Source: Clostridiales bacterium
GTDB lineage: Bacteria; Bacillota; Clostridia; Lachnospirales; Lachnospiraceae
NCBI GenBank assembly: GCA_022770525.1
Contig: JALEHN010000066.1
Coordinates: 1-64,000 of the forward strand
Direction of reading: 5' to 3'
DNA length: 64,000 nucleotides
Shown here piece by piece: positions 35,983 to 45,370 of this stretch; positions within the stretch are counted from its first letter, which is position 1; the number at the start of each line of letters is the position of its first letter. The position numbers and the translations under genes are program-made. Below the pieces are notes generated by a model, which saw nothing but the letters and a program-made list of their open reading frames with translations, ran no database searches and was not told where the DNA came from.

Positions 35983-37326
35983 ATGCAATCAAACGAAATT
36001 GCAAAAGAATTTAACCTGAAGTCCCTTTTGAAATTTGCACTGCCTACAGTTGCCATGATGGTTCTTTTAAATCTCTATACAATGGTTGACGGCATTTTTG
36101 TCACAAGATTCATCGGAACCAATGCCGCCTCAAGCATTAATATCATCTGGCCTTTCGTCAACCTGACGATGGGTATAGGCATTATGCTGGCCACCGGCGG
36201 CACCGCTGTCGTTGCAAAAAAGCTTGGGGAAAATAAAGAAAAAGAAGCTTTGTCGGATTTTACATTTTTGTCCATCGTCGGCTTGATCATAAGTATAATC
36301 ATCGCTGTTTTCGGACTGATTTTTCTTGAAGATATCGCCCTGATTCTCGGTGCGACGCCGATTCTTCTTGAAGGCGCATGTGTCTACGGTTTCTACTGGA
36401 TTTTACTGACACCGCTGACAATTATGAAATCTATTTTTGAATATTTCTTTGTCACTGCCGGAAGGCCAAAGCTTGGTCTTTTGACCTCCGTTATGGGCGG
36501 ACTTACCAATGTTGTCCTTGATTATCTTCTGATTGTTGTCCTTGAATTCGGCATCGGCGGCGCGTCTTTAGCCAGTGTTATGAGTGAATTACTGCCATGC
36601 GTCATCGGATTTATTTTTTACTGCAATAAAAAAAATACAATTCATTTTACAAGGCCCGCATGTCATTTACGTACATTATTTAAGAGCTGCAGCATTGGTT
36701 TTTCAGAAATGATCACCAACGTCTCCACAGGCATTATCACATTTTTATTTAATATTGCGCTGCTTCATTATGCCGGCGAAGACGGCGTTGCCGCAATCTG
36801 TATCATCATCTACATCGACGCATTGATGATCGGTCTTTGCCTCGGTTTTACAACCGGTGTCGCTCCGGTGATCAGTTATAATTACGGCAGCAAAAACCTT
36901 TCCCAGATCCGTCGTCTTATACGATACTGCCTGACACTGATGGGTATTTTCTCTCTGGCTGCTTTTCTCCTGATTGAGGCGGCATCGCCGTTGCTCATCG
37001 GTATCTTTGTTGATGCAGGCACTCATGTTTACAATATCGGTTTGATCGGACTTCGTATTTACGCCCTCGGTTTCGTACTGAAAGGCTTTAATACATTTAT
37101 CGCCGGAATGTTTGCCGCATTTTCAAACGGACCGGTCTCTGCGCTGCTCTCGTTTTTAAAAAACCTGGCGCTTCCGGCTGCCGGCATTCTGCTGCTTCCT
37201 TCTGTCCTTGAACTGACCGGTATATGGATGGCTGTTCCTACTGCGGAAGCCATCACCTTTATCGTCGCTGTCATATTGTTTTTCGCATTCAGCAAACGTT
37301 ACGGGTACAGCCGCAAGGCAAGTTGA
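35983..37326 (+). CDS. MATE-family efflux transporter
   Basis: 447 residues with 12 hydrophobic segments in two halves, each with the MATE pattern (MVDGIFVTRFIGTNAASSINIIWP; GFTTGVAPVISYNYGSKN). MATE proteins export cationic drugs by H+ or Na+ antiport. ATG 35983 follows AAAGGAG; the frame's upstream part overlaps the promoter and was not used. Control by the divergent MerR protein is inferred from layout. Confidence 0.92.
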   Translation: MQSNEIAKEFNLKSLLKFALPTVAMMVLLNLYTMVDGIFVTRFIGTNAASSINIIWPFVNLTMGIGIMLATGGTAVVAKKLGENKEKEALSDFTFLSIVGLIISIIIAVFGLIFLEDIALILGATPILLEGACVYGFYWILLTPLTIMKSIFEYFFVTAGRPKLGLLTSVMGGLTNVVLDYLLIVVLEFGIGGASLASVMSELLPCVIGFIFYCNKKNTIHFTRPACHLRTLFKSCSIGFSEMITNVSTGIITFLFNIALLHYAGEDGVAAICIIIYIDALMIGLCLGFTTGVAPVISYNYGSKNLSQIRRLIRYCLTLMGIFSLAAFLLIEAASPLLIGIFVDAGTHVYNIGLIGLRIYALGFVLKGFNTFIAGMFAAFSNGPVSALLSFLKNLALPAAGILLLPSVLELTGIWMAVPTAEAITFIVAVILFFAFSKRYGYSRKAS

Positions 37327-37349
37327 TGAAGTTTTCCTTCAATACCTGA

Positions 37350-37396
37350 AAAAATCCCTCTAATCAGATACACCGTACTTGATTAGAGGGATTTTT
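37350..37396. terminator. Bidirectional terminator between MATE and the GerM-like lipoprotein gene
   Basis: Stem AAAATCCCTCTAATCA/TGATTAGAGGGATTTT with A- and T-runs on both sides. Confidence 0.88.
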
Positions 37397-37404
37397 ACAA
37401 AGTC

Positions 37405-38019
37405 TTAATGCCAATATTCATAAGCATACGGCTGCTCCAGAGGCAGCTCAAGAATGCCTTCAATTTTTAATGGTTCATCATTTTCTCCCGAAAAGTAAAT
37501 ATCTACCTTATCAGGATCTTTTGGCGCCGCATAATACTGAAGTGTTTTCTGAACACTTCCAAGCACGGCGGCTGTCATCTCCTTTTGGTCATCGACCTTA
37601 AATTCTTCGCTCTGACCATCGGTATGTTCACTGAATATACTGCATGATTTTGCAAATGAAACAGTCATACCGCCTTTACCGTCTGTCACAGTATCCGCCA
37701 GTGTCAGATCCCATCCTGTTTTTGCGGCAATGGCATCGATCAGTTTTTCAGGGGATACTTCCTCACCTTCATAAGGATATCTGTTAAAATTCATACCATC
37801 CGTTGTGATAAAAAGATAATACGTCTCCTGCTCATCTTCAATCAGCACACTTTCCAGCGATTCCTCTACCGTAATCGTTTGGGCTTTGGACGATACTGCA
37901 GTACCATTCATATTGCTGCCGCAGGAACATAAGACAGCCAGAAAGGCAATACATAACAAAACCACGGCACATTTTTTCATGTACCTGATATTTAAGAACT
38001 TCATCATAACCGATCTCAT
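37405..38019 (-). CDS. GerM-like lipoprotein
   Basis: 204 residues. A signal segment (about residues 14-31) ends in a lipobox-like LCSC, so the mature protein is probably lipid-anchored outside the membrane. The rest resembles a GerMN domain (VSPEKLIDAIAAKTGWD, then a MTAAVLGSVQKTL helix and a VDIYFSGENDEPL strand), known from sporulation and germination protein GerM. The start overlaps the stop of the lactonase gene (ATGA), implying coupling; ATG codons at residues 5, 6 and 14 are alternatives. The domain call is moderate. Confidence 0.65.
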   Translation of the reverse strand: MRSVMMKFLNIRYMKKCAVVLLCIAFLAVLCSCGSNMNGTAVSSKAQTITVEESLESVLIEDEQETYYLFITTDGMNFNRYPYEGEEVSPEKLIDAIAAKTGWDLTLADTVTDGKGGMTVSFAKSCSIFSEHTDGQSEEFKVDDQKEMTAAVLGSVQKTLQYYAAPKDPDKVDIYFSGENDEPLKIEGILELPLEQPYAYEYWH

Positions 38020-39053
38020 AACTTTTTAAGCTTTATGGATGTCGGACTGTACAGCTTGATTGGTTTTCTGTGCATGACAAAATAACCTTTTTCATAGTTC
38101 ATATCAAACATTGTCATCGAATCCGACATCTGGTTCACACAAAGGAAGCTCTTTCCGTCTGTGCCAAGCAGAATATCCTTCGGGTATTCGCCGCTGATCG
38201 GAAGTACGCATACTCTTGACATTTCCTTTGTCTTTTCATCAATCTTATAAACAGCAACGCTGTTATTTCCTGAATTGCTCACATATAAATACTTATCATC
38301 CGGCGTAATTTTTAACGTGACTGCATTGCTGTAACCGCTAGATTTTTCCGGAAGTGTGGACAGAGACTGCAGCTCTGTGAAACGTCCGTTTTCCGCATCA
38401 TAAGCATACTGAACGACCATATTTTTATCTTCAAGGGTCAGATAAGCATATTTGCCGTCATTTGAGAATATCATATGCTTCGGTCCCTCGCCGATTTCAC
38501 ACCTTAAAATACCGTGAAGTTTCAGCTTGCCTGTTTTATGGTTAAATTCATAAATTTTCACCTGATCAAGACCGATATCCACACTGAATACAAAGCGTTC
38601 ATCCGGAGAAAACAATGCGCAGTTGACATGGCAGATATAATGGCGTCCGGCATCACTGCCAAGACCTGTCATAAAAACTTCATCCGTCACTTCACCGACA
38701 GAACCGTCCGGACGGATTCTTAATACTGTCAGTTTCCCGTCATGATATCCTGCCGACACAAGATATTTATTTTTTTTATCAACAGAAAGATAACACGGGC
38801 GCAGTCCATTGACATGGGCTTTATTTAACAGCTGAAGGCCGCCGTTATCAAGTACTGAAAAAGCCGCCACACCTTCGTCACAGGAAGTGTATAAAAACTT
38901 CTGATTGTGTGACAGTGTCACATATGAAGGATTATTAATCTCATAAACGACTCTCTGTTTAAAGTTAAAATGTTCATCAATGTCATAAATCGTCAGGCCC
39001 TTGCTTTTTCCTCTTGTATATGAGCCCACATAGGCTACGTATCTATCCGCCAT
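38016..39053 (-). CDS. Lactonase-family beta-propeller protein
   Basis: 345 residues of repeated beta-propeller blades (PSYVTLSHNQKFLYTSC, CALFSPDERFVFSVDIG, KHMIFSNDGKYAYLTLED, LKITPDDKYLYVSNSG). The family includes 6-phosphogluconolactonase of the YbhE type. Pentose-phosphate genes are not adjacent, so another lactone is possible. ATG 39051-39053 is chosen over a longer frame because AGGGGGA lies eight bases upstream. It overlaps the lipoprotein gene by four bases. Confidence 0.85.
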   Translation of the reverse strand: MADRYVAYVGSYTRGKSKGLTIYDIDEHFNFKQRVVYEINNPSYVTLSHNQKFLYTSCDEGVAAFSVLDNGGLQLLNKAHVNGLRPCYLSVDKKNKYLVSAGYHDGKLTVLRIRPDGSVGEVTDEVFMTGLGSDAGRHYICHVNCALFSPDERFVFSVDIGLDQVKIYEFNHKTGKLKLHGILRCEIGEGPKHMIFSNDGKYAYLTLEDKNMVVQYAYDAENGRFTELQSLSTLPEKSSGYSNAVTLKITPDDKYLYVSNSGNNSVAVYKIDEKTKEMSRVCVLPISGEYPKDILLGTDGKSFLCVNQMSDSMTMFDMNYEKGYFVMHRKPIKLYSPTSIKLKKL

Positions 39054-39155
39054 AACAATATCCCCCTGTCTTTCTTTGGTTATATCGCGTTTATTTTTTC
39101 GCTTTGTCACTAGTTTAGCACATTGTTAAAACTTCTTCAAGCCTTTGAAAGTATC

Positions 39156-39338
39156 TCAATCATAAATCCCCTCACGGTACGTGTCTTTTGGCGGGAAATC
39201 TCCCACATACGGCATTTGATGTTCATCTTTAATATATAAACCGGTCATATCATCACCGACAGTTTCCTGATGATCTGTCAGATGATTTGCTTTTGGGAAC
39301 CATTTTTTATAATCACTGTAATCTGACTTTCCAATCAT
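39156..39338 (-). CDS. Small hypothetical protein
   Basis: 60 residues, hydrophilic and rich in Asp, Lys and Tyr (GKSDYSDYKKWFPKANHLTDHQ, ending PPKDTYREGIYD). No family, signal or membrane segment was recognised. ATG 39336-39338 lies nine bases after GGAGG; an upstream GTG is too close to that site. It is probably real because of the ribosome site and lack of a better frame on either strand. Confidence 0.6.
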   Translation of the reverse strand: MIGKSDYSDYKKWFPKANHLTDHQETVGDDMTGLYIKDEHQMPYVGDFPPKDTYREGIYD

Positions 39339-39521
39339 TTTCACAAGCCTCCGTCATGCTAATTTAGCCCGGCAATGCTTGGACACATCGCCAGGCTAAC
39401 ATTATTATACGCAAACCTGTAAAAAATCATACTTGCCATATGTTAAGTCAAATACTCAGCTCAAAGTCTTACATTTTTGACCAGGCGAAAACACCTGCTT
39501 TTACAGCACAAGCCTTCGTTT

Positions 39522-40001
39522 TTACTGTGGATAAACAAGACGTTCTTCGTTTATATTTTCCAGTACTTCTTCCAGATATTTTTTTGCAAGATATTTTGCC
39601 ATCGGAAGGTTAATATCAAGGAAATTACCGCAGTCTCTTGCGCAGGCACCGGGAACCTCACCTTCAAAATCCCTGATAAAAGCAAACATCTCTTTCATCA
39701 GCGGTATAATATCCAAAGACTCATAATCTCCGGCAAGGAGAAGATAAAAGCCTGTACGGCAGCCCATAGGTCCGAAATAAACTGTTTTGCTGCCATAAAC
39801 CGGATGGTTTCTTAAAAACGTAGCGCCAAGATGTTCAATGGCATGCATCTCAGCAGTATTCATCACCGGCTCAAAATTCGGACGCGTCATACGCAGATCA
39901 AATGTCGTAATAACTTCCTGTCCCACATGATCTTTTCTTGAAACATAAACACCGGGATATAATTTCAAATGATTAATTGTAAAACTTGCTATCTTTTCCA
40001 T
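39522..40001 (-). CDS. luxS: S-ribosylhomocysteine lyase
   Basis: 159 residues with the metal-binding HAIEH motif and the distal CARDCGN cysteine; the VYFGPMGCRTGFYLL catalytic segment is intact. It splits S-ribosylhomocysteine into homocysteine and DPD, the precursor of AI-2. ATG 39999-40001 follows GGAGAG. No pfs or methionine-cycle gene is adjacent, so it stands alone. Confidence 0.96.
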   Translation of the reverse strand: MEKIASFTINHLKLYPGVYVSRKDHVGQEVITTFDLRMTRPNFEPVMNTAEMHAIEHLGATFLRNHPVYGSKTVYFGPMGCRTGFYLLLAGDYESLDIIPLMKEMFAFIRDFEGEVPGACARDCGNFLDINLPMAKYLAKKYLEEVLENINEERLVYPQ

Positions 40002-40072
40002 AGTCTCTCCATAAATATATTTAAACACATCTGATTTTTAACAATATTTTTTGATTACCTCATGTATTTTCT

Positions 40073-40723
40073 TTATAAACATCTCTTTATTTCGTAAAGT
40101 ATGATAAGATGCACCGGATAAAACAAATAAAAGCACGCTGTGATGATCTTATGGTTCGGCCCCCGCTTTCCGTTATAAGTAAAAATCGGCACCAAAGCCA
40201 TCAGACCGTACATTTGTATCCTGCTCATTAAACCGAAAATCAGTGCTGACAGCACAGCCTGTGTCACCTTTTCACTGCCAAACTGATAAAAAACAAAAAT
40301 AAGGGCAATGCCGTAATACCTGTAATCCGACTTTAACCCCATCGCCGCCAGACCGGCTAAAACAAAGGCGCCGTATCCAAGAACACCGTACCGCTGTGAC
40401 GATGCCCGGATGATATCGCAAAGCCATGCAGCCATAAGCCCGAGAAACAGTGTAAAGTAAACGTTCATCCCTCTTACCGCCATTGCATTATAAAAGGCGA
40501 GATTAAAAGGGATTTCCGAAACAAGTGCAAAAATACCAAGTCTCATCAGATACTTTTTAACACTTTTTGTATGCCTGTAACCCTCCATCAGCAAAAAGCA
40601 GTACACCGGAAAGGCAATGCGTCCGATACAGCGCAGCCATCGGTACTGAGGAAATAGTACAGCACCGATGTGATCTAAAAGCATTGTAAGCGCCGCAATG
40701 CATTTTAATGTAAATCCATTCAT
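40073..40723 (-). CDS. TraX-family membrane protein
   Basis: 216 residues with about seven hydrophobic segments. LTMLLDHIGAVLF, LRCIGRIAFPVYCFLLMEGYRHT and FYLFYPVHLIILY are typical of TraX/acyltransferase-3-like proteins. F-plasmid TraX acetylates pilin; chromosomal Firmicute members have no proven role, and acyl transfer to a cell-surface polymer is only a guess. It overlaps the upstream GH13 gene by four bases (ATGA). Confidence 0.85.
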   Translation of the reverse strand: MNGFTLKCIAALTMLLDHIGAVLFPQYRWLRCIGRIAFPVYCFLLMEGYRHTKSVKKYLMRLGIFALVSEIPFNLAFYNAMAVRGMNVYFTLFLGLMAAWLCDIIRASSQRYGVLGYGAFVLAGLAAMGLKSDYRYYGIALIFVFYQFGSEKVTQAVLSALIFGLMSRIQMYGLMALVPIFTYNGKRGPNHKIITACFYLFYPVHLIILYEIKRCL

Positions 40724-42669
40724 TCTTTGGCTTTCCTGACAACGCTTTTAAATACAGTAATTGTTCTCGGATAAATCACTGTATTCTCTGTACGCGTCCT
40801 TTGGCCTGCACCGGTATCTTTTTCATTTGCCTGTCCGTCAGTCACAATGTGCGCATCCGTCTTTGCGCTGCTGATTTCTGAGGTTTTGGCATCATAAATT
40901 AAAACTTTTTCTTCATGATCAGCTGTCTCATCCCATGTCGTCACCGCCTGCTGCCATGTCATATTTCCCGGCAGTGCCGGCAGACCTATAAGCTTCGGTT
41001 CCCAGTACATATTGTAGGCAAAATACAGATAATCATCATCCCTGCCATTTTCATGGCCGTATCTGCCGTCATAGAGCACGCCGAGATATCTGCTTGGCGC
41101 AAGATCTTCAATCTGCCACGGTTTGCCGCCGTGATAAGATACATCAGGAAATCCGCAGCCAAGGTAATCCATCAGACGCACCGGTTTTGCACTGTGCAGT
41201 ACCGGATGATGCTTTCTTAACGCGATCATTTCAGACGCAAATTCAAAAAACCCGCGGTTTTTATGTATATTTTTCCAGTTCAGCCATGTATATTCATTAT
41301 CCTGACAATATGGAGTATTATTGCCCTCCTGGGACTGACCAAACTCATCACCGGCACAGATTAGAGGAATCCCCTGGTGAAACATGGCAAACATCCATGC
41401 GTTTTTCATCTGCCGAAGTCTCAGTGCCTTCACTTTTTTCTTTCGTGTCGGTCCTTCTTCACCGCAGTTCCAGCTATAATTAAAATCCGTACCGTCACTG
41501 TTATTCTCGCCGTTGGCCTCATTATGCTTTTGATCATACATCACAAGATCTGCAAGGCGCATACCGTTATGACCGCAAATATACTGCACAGAAGATACAA
41601 AAGCATCATTTTTCACAAGCAGACGTTCAAAAGAGCTGACCATATCCTCATCACCTTTTAAAAACCTGCGGCAGCATACGGCATATTCATCATGATACTC
41701 TGCCAGATGTTTAAAATACGGCGGCTTTTCGCCATCCTCTGCCGTTTTCCCGAAACCTTCCGTAAAAATCTTTGTCTGCGCAAGCATAGGATCTGATATG
41801 ACCAGTTCCACCGGAACAACATTGCTGTTGACGTGAAAACCATCCACATGATATTCATGTACCCAGTATCTTAAGCAGTCAAGAATCATGTTTTTATTTG
41901 TATGTTTAGCAAACGCAAAGTCCAAAACGACCTCAATGCCGGCCTGATGCAGCTTTAAAACCATTGTTTTAAACTCTTCTGCGGCATTTTGCGACGCACT
42001 GTAAGACGACTTCGGCGCAAAATAATGGGCATCGCCATATCCCCAGAAATTCATCTTATATTGGATATCCGCAGGATCCGCCAGCTGATAGGAAACTTTC
42101 TTTGACGGAACCATCTCTTCAAATTCAGCGACCGGCATCAGTTCAACACAGTTGATGCCGAGATTTTTCAAATAATCAATCTTTTCTGTAACACCGGCAA
42201 AAGTTCCCTTATGTCTGACACCGGATGACAGATGCTTTGTAAAGCCCCGCACATGCAGCTTATACATCACAAGACTGTGCATGGAAAGCATCAGCGGTTT
42301 GTCGCCTTCCCAGTCAAAATCTTTATTTCTGTAACAGTACCGGAATTCACCTGCCGGTTCACCCCAACGGCTGACACCTGACACTGCCCCCGCATAAGCA
42401 TCTTTGATCCATTGACCGTCATAACGGTAAGTATATTCAAAATATTTGTAATTAAAATTCGTAAGAAGAACCGAATACAAGTTACCGGATATATGAAACT
42501 CATTCATCTTAAAATCAAACTGTCTGCCGTCTTTTAAGTACACTGTTAAAATCAGTGTCTTTTCACCTTCACAGCTTATTGTAAATTCCATGCCCTTTTC
42601 GGTTTTTGTCACGCCCTGAAAAAGACCGCTGCCTTTAACTGCCTTCACTTCTTTTTTTTGCACTGTCAT
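40720..42669 (-). CDS. GlgX/isoamylase-type GH13 protein with altered catalytic residues
   Basis: 649 residues: an N-terminal CBM48-like domain (about 1-110) and a GH13 barrel related to debranching enzymes (GHNGMRLADLVMYDQKHNEANGENN matches the isoamylase region). The nucleophile position in region II reads DGFHVN, giving Asn281, and the region IV aspartate is Asn368 (GHNG). Only the acid/base Glu304 (FTEGF) is kept. Normal GH13 hydrolysis is therefore unlikely; it may bind alpha-glucan or be regulatory. GGAGG precedes ATG 42667-42669. TraX follows with a four-base overlap. Confidence 0.85.
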   Translation of the reverse strand: MTVQKKEVKAVKGSGLFQGVTKTEKGMEFTISCEGEKTLILTVYLKDGRQFDFKMNEFHISGNLYSVLLTNFNYKYFEYTYRYDGQWIKDAYAGAVSGVSRWGEPAGEFRYCYRNKDFDWEGDKPLMLSMHSLVMYKLHVRGFTKHLSSGVRHKGTFAGVTEKIDYLKNLGINCVELMPVAEFEEMVPSKKVSYQLADPADIQYKMNFWGYGDAHYFAPKSSYSASQNAAEEFKTMVLKLHQAGIEVVLDFAFAKHTNKNMILDCLRYWVHEYHVDGFHVNSNVVPVELVISDPMLAQTKIFTEGFGKTAEDGEKPPYFKHLAEYHDEYAVCCRRFLKGDEDMVSSFERLLVKNDAFVSSVQYICGHNGMRLADLVMYDQKHNEANGENNSDGTDFNYSWNCGEEGPTRKKKVKALRLRQMKNAWMFAMFHQGIPLICAGDEFGQSQEGNNTPYCQDNEYTWLNWKNIHKNRGFFEFASEMIALRKHHPVLHSAKPVRLMDYLGCGFPDVSYHGGKPWQIEDLAPSRYLGVLYDGRYGHENGRDDDYLYFAYNMYWEPKLIGLPALPGNMTWQQAVTTWDETADHEEKVLIYDAKTSEISSAKTDAHIVTDGQANEKDTGAGQRTRTENTVIYPRTITVFKSVVRKAKE

Positions 42670-42707
42670 CGGTATAGCCTCCTGACCGGTTACCTTCCAA
42701 TAGCTGA

Positions 42708-43913
42708 CTATCGGTTATATTTTAAATGATTTTTCATTGTCCGCATATCCCAGACAAGCTGATACATATATCTTTTAATATTTCTGTCATACGGACTTAA
42801 GCCGAACCTGTAGAAATTCGTCATTTTATACGGTTTCGCATGGCTCTGCTTCAATGCAAATTTAAGCATGCATTTCGGCACAACACTGACTGTAAATGCT
42901 TTGTCGGCAATAAAAAACGGTGTATCTTTATGATTGATGTAATCATCCACAATCAGCTTCGGGAAATTCACACCGCTTGCTGCCGTATAGTAATTACTTC
43001 TGCCCTGACGGATATTCATCTCAAATACGACATAATCCTTTCTTCGCGCATCATACTGAACATCGAAATGACATATGCCGGTAAAGTCAATATGTTCCAG
43101 GAAATATTTAATCTTTTCACAAAGCTTTTTGTCACAGGCATTAGTAATGGCATTATAATTCCCGATCAGCTCCGGGGTTCTGTCATGCATCAGAATTTTG
43201 CCGCCGGTAATGGCAACGACCTTATGCCTGCTATTGACATAAGCACTGTAAACAAACATCGAATCGTCATTGCCTTCAATGTATTCCTGAAAAACAAAAC
43301 TGTCCTTATAGCCTGAAGCCTTCACTTCCCCGATCACTTTTTCAAGCTGCGCCTTATTGTCGATCTTATAGCCTTTTTGCTTGCCCTCAAAAGTATATTT
43401 CGCATATTCAACCGTATTGGATGGCTTTATGAATATCGGAAATTCAAATGGTATGTTAAATTCTGACAGCTTGTCCGTACCGACATTAAAATCTTTACTT
43501 TTCGGATAATCCAGTCCGTACTTTTCACACTGTTCATAAAATGTGCTCTTATTAAAAAGCTGATCAAACTTATCTTCACCGACAATCGGTATGATATAGC
43601 TGTCGCTGATTTTTTCAATCTTATCCCTGTTATGAATAATATGACGGACATAATAATCCGTGTTTCCGAATAATATTTTCTTTTTATCCGGATATTTTTT
43701 CTGAATAAACTGAAGTGCCTTAATCAGTACCTCATCTTTTAACAGGTCTTCAAAATAATATCCTTCCACGATTTTACTGAATGCCGTCGGAAATATCGGA
43801 TGCTGGCCCAACACAATCGTTTTGATGCCATACGCCTCATAAAATGCTCTGGCTACAGCATAACTGTTCATATCACCGCCAAGCACAACACCCGTAAATT
43901 GCTTATCCTTCAT
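42708..43913 (-). CDS. ATP-grasp ligase, probably for peptidoglycan side-chain modification
   Basis: 401 residues. The ATP-grasp core includes FPIFIKPSNTVEYAKYTFEGKQKGY, SFVFQEYIEGNDDSMFVYSAYV and FTGICHFDVQYD..VVFEMNIRQGRSN. The layout resembles carboxylate-amine ligases such as D-aspartate ligase of enterococci, which adds D-Asp to the stem-peptide lysine. Its first eleven bases overlap the end of the FemAB gene, and a lipid flippase lies upstream, so a role in cross-bridge formation is likely but the substrate is inferred. Confidence 0.8.
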   Translation of the reverse strand: MKDKQFTGVVLGGDMNSYAVARAFYEAYGIKTIVLGQHPIFPTAFSKIVEGYYFEDLLKDEVLIKALQFIQKKYPDKKKILFGNTDYYVRHIIHNRDKIEKISDSYIIPIVGEDKFDQLFNKSTFYEQCEKYGLDYPKSKDFNVGTDKLSEFNIPFEFPIFIKPSNTVEYAKYTFEGKQKGYKIDNKAQLEKVIGEVKASGYKDSFVFQEYIEGNDDSMFVYSAYVNSRHKVVAITGGKILMHDRTPELIGNYNAITNACDKKLCEKIKYFLEHIDFTGICHFDVQYDARRKDYVVFEMNIRQGRSNYYTAASGVNFPKLIVDDYINHKDTPFFIADKAFTVSVVPKCMLKFALKQSHAKPYKMTNFYRFGLSPYDRNIKRYMYQLVWDMRTMKNHLKYNR

Positions 43914-45195
43914 ATTGCTGTACCTGCTTTCTTAAACGTTTATTGACCATTTTATGGTAAAATGGTATCAGTTTTTTGTACAGGAAATACATCGGTTTAT
44001 TTTCAATATAATCAAATTCACCGATAAACTCCGTATATTCGCCGCCCCATTTCTTTTTAAATTCAAACAGGCCGCTTAATTTGCTCTTACTGTCCGGTTT
44101 GCCGATTGTTCCGAAAACATCGAAAATCTTTCGGCCTTCATTGTAAGCATCTTCAATCTGCCGGTTATACACAAGATAATTGGCATAAAACTTACGGTAT
44201 TCCATATCATTGGCCGCATAAAGCGTCCATGACTTGTCATCATACTTAACATTCATATAGGCAGATACAACAAGATCTGTCTGAGGTTTACCCTTATGCC
44301 GGCTTATTTCCTCTTTAAGAGGCGAGAGACGCTCTGTAAGATCCCTCTTTTTATTCATCGCCTTTTTGCCTGTATTATCCTTAAGCCGCTCCATTTCAGC
44401 TTCAAGTTCCGCACATTCCTTTGTCAGTTTATCCACAAGTTTCGGAATATTGATTTTTCCGAGATACAGCTCAACCATACCGCTCTTTGATAAAATATCA
44501 TAAAAATAAGTATAATATGCTTTATCATGGGAATAAAAATCCTGTCGCTTTTCAGTCATTTCCATCAGCCGTACAAATGTGTCAATATCTTTTTCGGTAC
44601 CTCTGACGACTTCAACGCCGCTGTTTTTTGCTGTCTTAATGCAGTTTTTCGTTGTTCTTCCGTATTTTGCCTCGATTTCTTCAAGGGTACCGTCAAGAGG
44701 TATTCTGAATGTAAACCTCGGCTGTTCATTTTCAAAAAAGTAATTCAGCGGTTTTCTCGTATATCCCAGCGAAAGCAAATAATCTGACAATGCGTAATTA
44801 TTCTCACCTTCAATGACCTGTCCGTCGATATCGATTGTATGCAGCTTGATATCCGGATCAATTTTAAAATAAATCGAATGGTGCTTTTTACAAAACTTAT
44901 GTACGCTCTCCGTCATAAATTTTAACAGCTCAAGGTCTTTATAATCCATTGTAAAGCCTCTCGGAATATAAAAATATGAGAATCCAAGCAAAAGCTTTTT
45001 CTGAAGCAGCAGCGCTGTGGCCGCAAGCTCCCCGTCTTTTAAAACCCCGACATAATATGGTGTCCAGCCTCTTCTTTCTGAAACCTCACCCCACTCATAA
45101 GAGCCTAAAAAATGAGATTTCACATTTTTCTTTTCAGCTAAAGCACGAAACTGTGCTTTACTTACATTTTCAACAAATATATATTGGTGACTCAT
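43903..45195 (-). CDS. FemAB-family peptidoglycan bridge aminoacyltransferase
   Basis: 430 residues with two GNAT-like halves (SHFLGSYEWGEVSERRGWTPYYVGVLKDGE; YFYIPRGFTMDY) and a helical coiled-coil arm (about residues 255-300, rich in Lys and Glu) as in FemA/FemX. These enzymes transfer an amino acid from aminoacyl-tRNA to the stem peptide of lipid II. ATG 45193-45195 follows GGGGA. It is preceded by a flippase and overlaps the ATP-grasp gene. Confidence 0.9.
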   Translation of the reverse strand: MSHQYIFVENVSKAQFRALAEKKNVKSHFLGSYEWGEVSERRGWTPYYVGVLKDGELAATALLLQKKLLLGFSYFYIPRGFTMDYKDLELLKFMTESVHKFCKKHHSIYFKIDPDIKLHTIDIDGQVIEGENNYALSDYLLSLGYTRKPLNYFFENEQPRFTFRIPLDGTLEEIEAKYGRTTKNCIKTAKNSGVEVVRGTEKDIDTFVRLMEMTEKRQDFYSHDKAYYTYFYDILSKSGMVELYLGKINIPKLVDKLTKECAELEAEMERLKDNTGKKAMNKKRDLTERLSPLKEEISRHKGKPQTDLVVSAYMNVKYDDKSWTLYAANDMEYRKFYANYLVYNRQIEDAYNEGRKIFDVFGTIGKPDSKSKLSGLFEFKKKWGGEYTEFIGEFDYIENKPMYFLYKKLIPFYHKMVNKRLRKQVQQYEG

Positions 45196-45370
45196 AATAA
45201 TCCCCTTTGCAGCAAAAGATTGATTCAATTTACACAAACGTTCCCTATCATAGCATATTTATATGTCATTTTCAAGATTGTATACATATGATGCGGATTT
45301 AGAAACCGCTCCCCGTGATTCCTGCGGATTTCTTTCTATTAACTGTAATTTCTCCGGATTTCTTTCCTAT

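Noticed and set aside
37405..42669. Quorum-sensing operon around luxS
   Set aside because: Neighbours (lactonase, GerM-like lipoprotein, TraX-like protein, GH13 protein) have no known AI-2 role, and no receptor or transporter is present.
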